Shown: positions 7,180-12,602 of the stretch, piece by piece | How the letters are laid out: every line of letters begins with the position of its first letter | Numbering within the stretch: position 1 is the first letter of the stretch | Assembly: GCA_035465955.1 (NCBI GenBank) | Contig: DATIVK010000097.1 | Span: 1-14,496, forward strand | Length of the DNA: 14,496 nt | Direction of reading: 5' to 3' | Origin: DATIVK01 sp035465955 | GTDB lineage: Bacteria > Myxococcota > Myxococcia > Myxococcales > Anaeromyxobacteraceae | Notes under the pieces: model-generated | The model's database searches: none | The model's input: only the letters and a program-made list of their open reading frames with translations | Told to the model about the DNA's origin: nothing | Translations under genes and position numbers: made by a program

Positions 7180-8120
7180 CGCCCCAGCCCCGCCGCGACG
7201 GCGTCGCGGACGGCGTCCCCGGGATCGGCGAAGAGGACCATCCCCTGGAAGCGGCCCGCCGGCCCCACCTCGTCCGCCTCGCGGATGTAGATGCGCAGGA
7301 CGCGGCCGGGGTGCTCGCGCGCGAGCGCGCCGTAGATCTCCGGGTCCCGCTCCCCCGAGTCGCCCACGAGGACGAGGGGCTGCGGGAAGCGCTCGACGAG
7401 GCGGCGGAGGACCGGCTCCTTGTAGCCGGAGAGCGTCGTCCGCCCGAGGTTGCGCAGGAAGAGCGCCATCGGCGGGAACCCGTTCTTCGCGAGGAACCGG
7501 ACGAGGCGCGGCGCGAACTGGATGGGCCAGCCGGTGACGACCGCGAAGGCGGGGGGGACGGGGCCGAGCCGCGCGAAGCTCCGGAAGAGGGCGTGCATCC
7601 CGTCGACGGGCGGGTGCGTGTCGGCGTCCTCGAAGAAGGCCGTGGCGATCAGCCGGTACTTGCTCGTCACGTGGCTCACCGCGAGCGTGTCGTCGAAGTC
7701 GGAGACCACGATGAACGGCGCGTCGGGCGGGACGACGAAGACGGTCCCCGCCCCGCGGACGCCGGGGGCCTCGACCTCCACGCCGTGCCAGCCGGGCGGG
7801 AAGGGCTCCCCCTCCACCGCCCGCAGCTCGACCTCGAACTCGCCGTCGTGGCCGGTCACCGCGGTCGCCGTCCTCCCGAGGCACCGGACGGTCACCGGCG
7901 CGCCGATCCAGTTGCGCGCCGCGAGGCGCAGGAGCGCCCGGAGCGCGCGCGGGCCGCGCTCCGCGCTCTCGCTCACGACCCGGCCGAAGACCCAGATCGT
8001 GCCCGGCCTCCCGAGCGCGGGCGGGAGGATGAGGTCGGAGGCCACGGCCCGCGCCAGGCCGGGGAGGAGGAGGGCCGGGAGGAGGAGCACCACCAGGGCG
8101 AAGACGAGGAGCTCGATCAC
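7176..8120 (-). CDS. App1-type HAD phosphatase with N-terminal membrane anchor
   Basis: A 314-residue protein. Residues 3-24 are a hydrophobic anchor or uncleaved signal (LLVFALVVLLLPALLLPGLA). Residues 40-130 look like a beta-rich accessory domain (TIWVFGRVV, ending GTVFVV). The catalytic HAD/App1 (DUF2183, LNS2-related) domain begins with IVVSDFDDTLAVSH (nucleophile and acid in DFDDT, 141-145), then VVTGWP (195-199, motif II threonine), GYK (K234, motif III) and LVGDSGERDPEIY (253-263, acidic Mg-binding motif). The yeast relative App1 is a phosphatidate phosphatase; the substrate of bacterial members is not settled. The start is GTG at 8120. The barrel-protein gene ends 13 bases upstream on the same strand, implying one transcript. 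Its TAG stop lies inside the same CTAG as the stop of the convergent activase gene. Confidence 0.85.
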   Translation of the reverse strand: MIELLVFALVVLLLPALLLPGLARAVASDLILPPALGRPGTIWVFGRVVSESAERGPRALRALLRLAARNWIGAPVTVRCLGRTATAVTGHDGEFEVELRAVEGEPFPPGWHGVEVEAPGVRGAGTVFVVPPDAPFIVVSDFDDTLAVSHVTSKYRLIATAFFEDADTHPPVDGMHALFRSFARLGPVPPAFAVVTGWPIQFAPRLVRFLAKNGFPPMALFLRNLGRTTLSGYKEPVLRRLVERFPQPLVLVGDSGERDPEIYGALAREHPGRVLRIYIREADEVGPAGRFQGMVLFADPGDAVRDAVAAGLGR

Positions 8121-8133
8121 CGGCGCCCCGCGG

Positions 8134-8655
8134 TCAGAAGAGGCTCACGCCGAGGCCGAGCGCGAGCCGCAGGATCTCGTCGCTCTCGAACGCGAGCTCG
8201 CCCGCGACGAAGGCGGGGCCGAAGGTCGCCCGGGCGCCGAGCGCGACCTGGAACCAGGAGCGCCACCCGCTCGTCTTCGCCGTCCCGACGCCGAACGTGA
8301 AGTTGGCGAGGAGGCCGTTGCGCGTCTCGAAGCGCTGGCCGACCCTGAGCAGGAGGACCGGCGCCGAGTACCGCTCGAGCGCGCCGTCCGCGGCCTCGCG
8401 ATCCAGCCGGTAGAGCCCCCCGGACATGCCCAGGTCCAGGCGGTCGAAGCGCCAGGACGCCTCGGCGGCGTACGCCTCCGACCGCGCGCCGCCGGTGCCC
8501 CCCACCCAGCCCTGCCCTCCCCAGATCGTGAGGTCGAGCCGGGGCGCCTCCTCCACCGCGTCCCAGGGCTCGCCGGAGTCACCGACCTCGCCGGCGTCCT
8601 CGGCGCCCTGCATCGGGACGGCGGCGAGCGCCAGCGCGAGCGCGACGGGGAGCAT
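8134..8655 (-). CDS. Putative small outer-membrane beta-barrel protein
   Basis: A 173-residue protein not assignable to a named family. It has a signal peptide (MLPVALALALAAVPMQGAE, cleavage about residue 17) followed by an acidic linker (about 18-40). From residue 40 on, alternating hydrophobic and polar strands rich in Gly and aromatic residues appear: LDLTIWGGQGWVGG, YAAEASWRFDRLDLGMSGGL, PVLLLRVGQRFETRNG, LLANFTFGVGTAKTS, WFQVALGARATFGPAFVAGEL and LRLALGLGVSLF. The final residue is phenylalanine, the classic recognition signal of outer-membrane beta barrels. Both observations argue for a small (perhaps 8-strand) barrel. The ATG at 8655 has no strong Shine-Dalgarno. A TATGAT hexamer lies seven bases upstream (8662-8667) and, if it is a -10 box, would give a nearly leaderless message; no good -35 was found. 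It is first in a two-gene unit with the App1-type phosphatase. Confidence 0.68.
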   Translation of the reverse strand: MLPVALALALAAVPMQGAEDAGEVGDSGEPWDAVEEAPRLDLTIWGGQGWVGGTGGARSEAYAAEASWRFDRLDLGMSGGLYRLDREAADGALERYSAPVLLLRVGQRFETRNGLLANFTFGVGTAKTSGWRSWFQVALGARATFGPAFVAGELAFESDEILRLALGLGVSLF

Positions 8656-8774
8656 CCGCGGATCATAGGCTCACCCCGAGGAAGGGGAAACCGACGTACC
8701 CGAATGTGGGGAAAGGTGGCCGGCTCCAACCTTGCACCGTTGGCCCCGCCGCGCTCGACTGCGGCGTCCACGCC

Positions 8775-8780
8775 GGAGGA
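8775..8780 (+). promoter_or_regulatory. Shine-Dalgarno GGAGGA for the pectinacetylesterase-family lipoprotein
   Basis: GGAGGA sits upstream of GTG 8787, with seven bases between GGAGG and the start codon. It fixes the start codon at the beginning of the lipoprotein signal rather than at the upstream in-frame ATG. Confidence 0.75.
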
Positions 8781-8786
8781 GCTACC

Positions 8787-9959
8787 GTGAAATCCAGCCA
8801 TTGCGCGGCCCTCGCCGCCCTCGCCCTGGCCGCCGCCTGTGCGCCCAACACCACACCCGTCACGAGGAAGGGCTATCAGGGGAAGCCGCCGATCGGGACG
8901 GCGATGACCTTCTCGGCCGCCGACGAGCTGGACGTGGACGGCGACGGGACGCGCGACGGCTGGTGGTGGATCGCCTTCGACGGCACGTCCGCCCCCGACG
9001 AGATCGCCACGTGCGGCGACGGGAAGCCGACGGGGCTCGCGGTCAACCCGGGCGCGGGCAGCGACCTGCTCGTCTTCTTCGACGGCGGCGGCGCCTGCTG
9101 GAGCTACGAGACCTGCGCCCTCGGAACGGCGGTGGACAAGAGCTTCGGCGTGGCGGAGTTCAAGACGGAGGCCACCGGGTTCATCCCCAGCTCCATCACC
9201 AGCCGCGCCCACCTCCCGGCGGCGCTCGCAGGCGCCACGATCGTCTTCGTCCCCTACTGCACCGGCGACGTGCACGGCGGCGACCACGTCGCCGACTACG
9301 GCAACGCGCTGGTCAGCGAGGTCTGGCACCACGTCGGGCACGCGAACGTGATGGCCTACCTGAAGCGCCTCGCCGCGACCTGGCCGAACCCGCGGAAGGT
9401 CGTCGTGGCGGGCTCCTCCGCCGGCGGCTTCGGAGCGCTCGTCAACTACGAGGCGTTCCGGTGGTACTGGCCGCGCGCACAGGGCTACCTGATCGACGAC
9501 TCCGGGCCCGCGCTGGTCAACAACGACGTGCCGGCCAACCTGCGCGACGCCTGGTACAACGCCTGGAACCTCGGCGTCGCGACCGACCCATTCTGCACCG
9601 ACTGCCGCACGAACCTCTCCGCGGCCTTCACGGAGCTCGCCGCGATGCACCCCGGGGACCGCCTCGCCTTCGTCTCGCACACCCAGGACGCGGTGATGGG
9701 CCCGTTCATGCTCTCGACCGGCCCGCAGTTCGAGACGGCGCTGCGCCGGCTGGAGCAGGACGTCCTGCGCCCGACCGGGAACGTCCGGGCCTTCTACGAC
9801 GCGGGCACCGACCACATGATGCTGACGCCCCTCGCGACGCCGACGCCGGTCGACTTCGACTACACGGCCTCGCACGTCACGGGCGCCACGAGCCTCGCCG
9901 CCTGGCTCCAGGCGATGCTCGACGGCCAGCCGTGGGACTCGGTGCTGGCGCCTCCGTAA
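8787..9959 (+). CDS. Lipoprotein of the pectinacetylesterase/Notum hydrolase family
   Basis: A 390-residue protein. Residues 1-18 form a lipoprotein signal (VKSSHCAALAALALAAAC) with lipobox LAAAC and lipidation cysteine C18, so it should be anchored to a membrane on the cell surface or periplasmic face. The mature alpha/beta-hydrolase contains LLVFFDGGGACWSYETC (95-110, oxyanion-hole region), FVPYCTGDVHGGD (about 154-166), the nucleophile elbow VVVAGSSAGGFGA (S211 in GSSAGG), LIDDSGP (D237/D238) and DAGTDHMML (H343). This arrangement matches the pectinacetylesterase/vtpJ/Notum family, which removes acetyl or acyl esters from polysaccharides or proteins. The true substrate is unknown; no pectin-degradation genes are nearby. 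Several Cys pairs could form disulfides, consistent with export. The GTG at 8787 is chosen for its GGAGG (8775-8779) seven bases upstream and because the signal peptide starts there; an upstream in-frame ATG at 8706 would bury the signal. Confidence 0.85.
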   Translation: MKSSHCAALAALALAAACAPNTTPVTRKGYQGKPPIGTAMTFSAADELDVDGDGTRDGWWWIAFDGTSAPDEIATCGDGKPTGLAVNPGAGSDLLVFFDGGGACWSYETCALGTAVDKSFGVAEFKTEATGFIPSSITSRAHLPAALAGATIVFVPYCTGDVHGGDHVADYGNALVSEVWHHVGHANVMAYLKRLAATWPNPRKVVVAGSSAGGFGALVNYEAFRWYWPRAQGYLIDDSGPALVNNDVPANLRDAWYNAWNLGVATDPFCTDCRTNLSAAFTELAAMHPGDRLAFVSHTQDAVMGPFMLSTGPQFETALRRLEQDVLRPTGNVRAFYDAGTDHMMLTPLATPTPVDFDYTASHVTGATSLAAWLQAMLDGQPWDSVLAPP

Positions 9960-9961
9960 GA

Positions 9962-9981
9962 GCGTGCTGAAGAACGCACGC
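9962..9981 (+). terminator. Small hairpin just after the lipoprotein gene
   Basis: GCGTGC (9962-9967) and GCACGC (9976-9981) form a 6-bp stem with an 8-base loop two bases after the stop codon. No T-run follows. It is a weak terminator candidate only. Confidence 0.25.
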
Positions 9982-10007
9982 CGCGAAGGCCTCTCACCTT
10001 GAAGATC

Positions 10008-10052
10008 GTCCCCTCTCCCCCACCGGGGGAGAGGGACAGGGTGAGGGGGCGA
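10008..10052 (+). repeat. 45-base palindromic repeat, copy 1 (left end of DUF559 remnant)
   Basis: The element contains a perfect 11-bp hairpin (CCCTCTCCCCC, loop ACC, GGGGGAGAGGG; 10011-10035) followed by a conserved tail ending GGGTGAGGGGGCGA. The reverse complement of 10413-10457 aligns to it without gaps, 39 of 45 bases identical. Together they form an inverted pair around the endonuclease remnant. The hairpin style resembles dispersed palindromic (REP-like) intergenic repeats common in bacterial chromosomes. Confidence 0.8.
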
Positions 10053-10123
10053 CCGCGGCTACGGCAGGCCTCAACCTGGCGATCCGGAGCAGGTTGGAGT
10101 CATGTCGATCCCGCGGCTTCGTC

Positions 10124-10429
10124 ATGGACCGTCACACCCCGGCGCTACCATTCCTTCGTGGGCAATCCACGGCTACCGGCGATCGGCTTCCGGCGCCTCC
10201 AGCGCATCGCCTCTACCGACGCCGAGGCGCGCATTTGGTACGTCCTTCGAAATCGGCACCTCGGAGCCAAGTTCAGAAGGTCCTCCGCTTCACGAACCAG
10301 GAGGCCCTTGCCGCGACCGAGCACGTCGCCCTCTTGATCCTGGACGAGGTCGAACGCCTTTCCGCCACCCGGCCCAATCCGCCGACCGGCAGTTCGCGCC
10401 GTCGAGATCGCCTCGCTCCCTCACCCTAG
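10124..10429 (+). pseudogene. Decayed DUF559 (Vsr-like endonuclease) gene with internal deletion
   Basis: In one frame (about 10158-10285) the translation TDAEARIWYVLRNRHLGAKF, followed by RR, is the N-terminal signature of DUF559 proteins, small predicted PD-(D/E)XK endonucleases related to Vsr. At about 10277 similarity breaks off and resumes at once in another frame as KVLRFTNQEALAATEHVALL, which resembles the C-terminal VLRFxNxEVL segment of the same family. The catalytic core that normally lies between (the IGPYIVDF and ELDGxxH segments) is absent. A deletion of very roughly 130-160 bases plus a frameshift therefore joined the two ends. The 5' end is unclear: GTG 10158 is in frame, and ATG 10124 in the other frame could be the original start with a second frameshift. 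The closing TAG (10427-10429) lies inside repeat copy 2. The region is less GC-rich than its neighbours and uses codons unlike them, which suggests transfer. Confidence 0.72.
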
Positions 10430-10457
10430 CCCTCTCCCTCGATGAGGGAGAGGGGAC
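10413..10457 (-). repeat. 45-base palindromic repeat, copy 2 (right end of DUF559 remnant)
   Basis: This is the inverted partner of the element at 10008-10052, with six differences. Two of them fall at paired positions of the hairpin stem (C-G in copy 1, T-A in copy 2), so the perfect 11-bp stem is kept; the others are in the loop or the tail. It supplies the stop codon of the DUF559 remnant. Confidence 0.8.
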
Positions 10458-10497
10458 GGTTCCACGGGGAGCGCCCCTTCGATTCACCCCCCCGGTC

Positions 10498-10662
10498 GAT
10501 GACCAGAGGCTCCGCCTTGGCCTCTTCGGGGAGGCGAGTGCCATCGCGACCCTGGCGGGCGCCGGCGTCGTCGATCGGTCTCCCCACCCGACCCCCACCG
10601 GCTTCCTCGCCGTCTGGCTCGTCCTCTGGACGCTCGCCGGGGGGCTCGTGCTCGCCCCGTGA
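10498..10662 (+). pseudogene. Possible 3' fragment of a small membrane protein
   Basis: The frame ending at TGA 10660-10662 encodes about 54 residues from DDQRLRLGLFGEASAIATLA to one predicted membrane span, GFLAVWLVLWTLAGGLVLA, before a terminal Pro. No ATG, GTG or TTG opens it; upstream the frame runs into repeat copy 2. It may be the remainder of a small membrane-protein gene whose 5' part was lost when the hairpin-bounded element arrived, or it may be chance GC-rich reading. I do not recognise the sequence. Confidence 0.22.
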
Positions 10663-10678
10663 CGGCCCCCGGGGCCGT
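10662..10678 (-). terminator. Hairpin overlapping the dapE stop codon
   Basis: ACGGCCC and GGGCCGT form a 7-bp stem with a 3-base loop directly at the end of dapE; the arm shares bases with the TAA stop. No T-run follows on the minus strand, so it is a plausible but non-classical terminator or 3'-end protector for the dap operon. Confidence 0.35.
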
Positions 10679-11781
10679 TACGTCCTGAGGAACCGCTCGA
10701 ACAGCTCGTAGCCGCGCGCCAGCTCGGCGAGGTCGATCCACTCGCCCTGCTGGTGCGCCTGGCTCGTCGCGCCCGGGCCGAAGTTGACGGCCGGGATCCC
10801 CTGCGCCGCCAGCCGCGCGACGTCGGTCCAGGCCTGCTTCGGCTCCGCCCGCGCGCCGGTCCGGGCGAGGAGCCGCTGCACCAGCGGGTGATCGCCGAAC
10901 GCGGGGCAGGCGGGCGAGAGGTCGGTCAGCTCGATCGCGGCGCCGTGGCGGCGCGCCAGCGCCCGCAGCTCCTCGGAGGCCTCGTCGAGGGTCCGGTCCG
11001 GCGCGAAGCGGAAGTTCAGGTTGAGCGCGCAGCGCTCCGGGACGACGTTGCGGGCGCGGCCGCCGTCGATCCGGGTCACCGAGAGCACCTCGCGGAAGAG
11101 GTGGCCGCCGGAGCGGGCCTCGCGCGGCGGGCGGCCGTGCAGCTCGGCGAGCAGGGCGCCGGCCTTGTGGATCGCGTTCTCGCCCTGCCACGGGCGGGCC
11201 GAGTGCGCCGCCCGCCCCGCGAAGGTGAAGGTGGCGTGGATCGACCCCATGCAGCCGAGCTGCAGGAGGTTGTCGGTCGGCTCCGGGCAGATCGCCAGCG
11301 CGGCGCGCGACAGCGCCGGGACCTCGCGCAGCACGTCCCCCAGCTCGTTCTCGAGGTAGGGCCCCTCCTCGCGCGCGTAGAGGACGAGGGCGAGGTCGCA
11401 GAACCGCTCGGCGCGCGGCAGCCGCTCGGCCAGCTCCATCATCACCGCGACGCCGCCCTTCATGTCGGACGCGCCGGGGCCGTGGAGCCGCCCGCCCTCG
11501 CGGCGCGGCTGCCGCCCGCGGTCCTGCTCGTGGACCGGGACGGTGTCGATGTGGCCGGCGAGGACGACGAGCGGACGATCGGCGGGCGGGCCGTCCACCC
11601 AGGCGACCAGCGAGTTCTTCACCCGCTGGACGGACGGGAAGAGGGCGCGCGCCCACGTCTCCAGCTCCGCGCAGAGCTCCGCCTCCGCGCCGATCGGCGA
11701 GAGCGTGGCGCAGAGCGCCTCCGCCCGCTCGCCGAGCGACTCGGCGAGATCGTCCGGCCGCGGGTGGGCGCGGTCGCTCAG
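10678..11781 (-). CDS. dapE: Succinyl-diaminopimelate desuccinylase (DapE), probable CTG start
   Basis: A 367-residue M20-family zinc amidohydrolase that removes succinate from N-succinyl-LL-diaminopimelate, giving LL-DAP for lysine and peptidoglycan. Visible metal and catalytic residues are GHIDTVPV (H77, D79), GASDMKGG (D106, bridging), REEGPY (E138/E139, general base and ligand), CPEPTDN (E167) and the C-terminal GPGATSQAHQQGEW (H343). The dimerisation-domain motif FAGRAAHSARPWQGENAI (187-204) is present. It resembles the actinobacterial-type DapE more than the E. coli enzyme. No ATG, GTG or TTG lies in frame near the N-terminus; the first is GTG at codon 54, which would delete conserved N-terminal sequence. 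The CTG at 11781 overlaps the dapD stop as CTGA and has GAGGTG five bases upstream, so it is the best start. Confidence 0.88.
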   Translation of the reverse strand: MSDRAHPRPDDLAESLGERAEALCATLSPIGAEAELCAELETWARALFPSVQRVKNSLVAWVDGPPADRPLVVLAGHIDTVPVHEQDRGRQPRREGGRLHGPGASDMKGGVAVMMELAERLPRAERFCDLALVLYAREEGPYLENELGDVLREVPALSRAALAICPEPTDNLLQLGCMGSIHATFTFAGRAAHSARPWQGENAIHKAGALLAELHGRPPREARSGGHLFREVLSVTRIDGGRARNVVPERCALNLNFRFAPDRTLDEASEELRALARRHGAAIELTDLSPACPAFGDHPLVQRLLARTGARAEPKQAWTDVARLAAQGIPAVNFGPGATSQAHQQGEWIDLAELARGYELFERFLRT

Positions 11782-12602
11782 ACCTGCACCTCGAAGTCGC
11801 GCAGCGCCTGGTTGAGCGAGACCTTCTTGTCGGTCGTCGCCGTGCGCTTGCCGACGATCAGGGCGCAGGGGATCTGGTAGGTGCCGGCCGGGAACTGCTT
11901 CGGCCGGGTCCCCGGGATCACCACGGAGCGGGCCGGGACGCGCCCCTTGTAGACGACCTCCTTCGGCCCGGTGACGTCGATGATCGGGGTCGAGGCGGTG
12001 ATGACGGTGTTGGCGCCGAGCACCGCCTCCTCCTCGACCAGCGTCCACTCGACGACGATGCAGCGGGAGCCGATGAAGCAGCCGTCCTCGATGATGTTCG
12101 GCCGGGCCCCGGGTGGCTCGAGCACGCCGCCGATCCCGACGCCGCCCGCGAGGTGGACGTTCTCGCCGACCTGCGCGCAGGAGCCGACGGTCGCCCAGGT
12201 GTCGACCATGGTGCCGGCGCCGACGCGGGCGCCGATGTTGACGAAGCCCGGGAGCAGGACCGCGCCGGGGGCGAGGTAGCTGCCGTAGCGCGCGACGCCG
12301 CCGGGGAGCACGCGGACGCCCGCCTTCTCCAGGTCCTTCTTGAGCGGGATCTTGTCGCGGCTCTGGAACGGGCCGTAGTCGAAGACCTCCATCCCGGTGA
12401 CGGCGAAGTAGAGGTTCACCGCCTGCATGAGCCAGGCGTTGACCTTCCACTCGCCGTCGCGCTTCTCGGCGATCCGCAGCTCGCCCCGGTCGAGGCCGTC
12501 GACGGCCGCGAGGACCGCCTTCCGGTGCTCGGGGTCCGCCAGCTTCGCCCGGTCCGCCCAGGCGGCCGTGATCCGCCCCTCCACGTCGCTCCAGTCGCTC
12601 AT
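11778..12602 (-). CDS. dapD: 2,3,4,5-tetrahydropyridine-2,6-dicarboxylate N-succinyltransferase (DapD)
   Basis: 274 residues, the same length as E. coli DapD. It transfers succinyl from succinyl-CoA to tetrahydrodipicolinate, the committing step of the succinylase branch of lysine/DAP synthesis in the cytoplasm. The central part is a left-handed beta-helix built of hexapeptide repeats, including the nearly invariant FVNIGA, GTMVDTWATVGSCAQVG and NVHLAGGVGIGGVLEP segments and IIEDGCFIGSR. The N-terminal helical region (WSDVEGRITAAWADRAKLAD) and the C-terminal KKVSLNQALRDFEV tail are also typical. The ATG at 12602 overlaps the dapC stop (TGATG), and the gene's own TGA overlaps the dapE CTG. This indicates translational coupling through all three genes. 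Confidence 0.96.
   Translation of the reverse strand: MSDWSDVEGRITAAWADRAKLADPEHRKAVLAAVDGLDRGELRIAEKRDGEWKVNAWLMQAVNLYFAVTGMEVFDYGPFQSRDKIPLKKDLEKAGVRVLPGGVARYGSYLAPGAVLLPGFVNIGARVGAGTMVDTWATVGSCAQVGENVHLAGGVGIGGVLEPPGARPNIIEDGCFIGSRCIVVEWTLVEEEAVLGANTVITASTPIIDVTGPKEVVYKGRVPARSVVIPGTRPKQFPAGTYQIPCALIVGKRTATTDKKVSLNQALRDFEVQV
11787..11792 (-). promoter_or_regulatory. Shine-Dalgarno GAGGTG supporting the dapE CTG start
   Basis: GAGGTG is embedded in the last codons of dapD, five bases before CTG 11781. Spacing and strength fit a ribosome-binding site for a coupled start at the CTGA overlap. Confidence 0.5.

Noticed and set aside
2686..7884. A 1732-codon open frame on the minus strand opposite the activase gene
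   Set aside because: It is an antisense shadow caused by GC-rich codons. Its translation is Arg/Gly/Ala/Glu low-complexity text with no family motifs, while the plus strand carries many conserved motifs.
3015..8300. A 1761-codon open frame on the plus strand
   Set aside because: It is an out-of-frame shadow of the activase gene with extreme Arg/Pro/Ala composition and no recognisable domain; it also crosses the opposite-strand phosphatase gene.
8145..9875. A 576-codon minus-strand frame across the lipoprotein gene
   Set aside because: It is antisense to a gene with a good ribosome-binding site, lipobox and catalytic triad; its own translation has biased composition and no motifs.
10072..10096. 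Inverted CAACCT/AGGTTG between repeat copy 1 and the DUF559 remnant
   Set aside because: A 6-bp stem with a 13-base loop is expected by chance in this composition, and nothing links it to the element ends.
10008..10457. CRISPR array or insertion sequence as explanation of the repeats
   Set aside because: There are only two copies, in inverted orientation and 360 bases apart, with no spacers, no transposase gene and no visible target-site duplication.
10102..10662. A 186-codon plus-strand frame covering the repeat island
   Set aside because: It reads through both the DUF559 remnant in the wrong frame and repeat copy 2; only its last part (after 10498) could be protein-like, and it is listed separately at low confidence.
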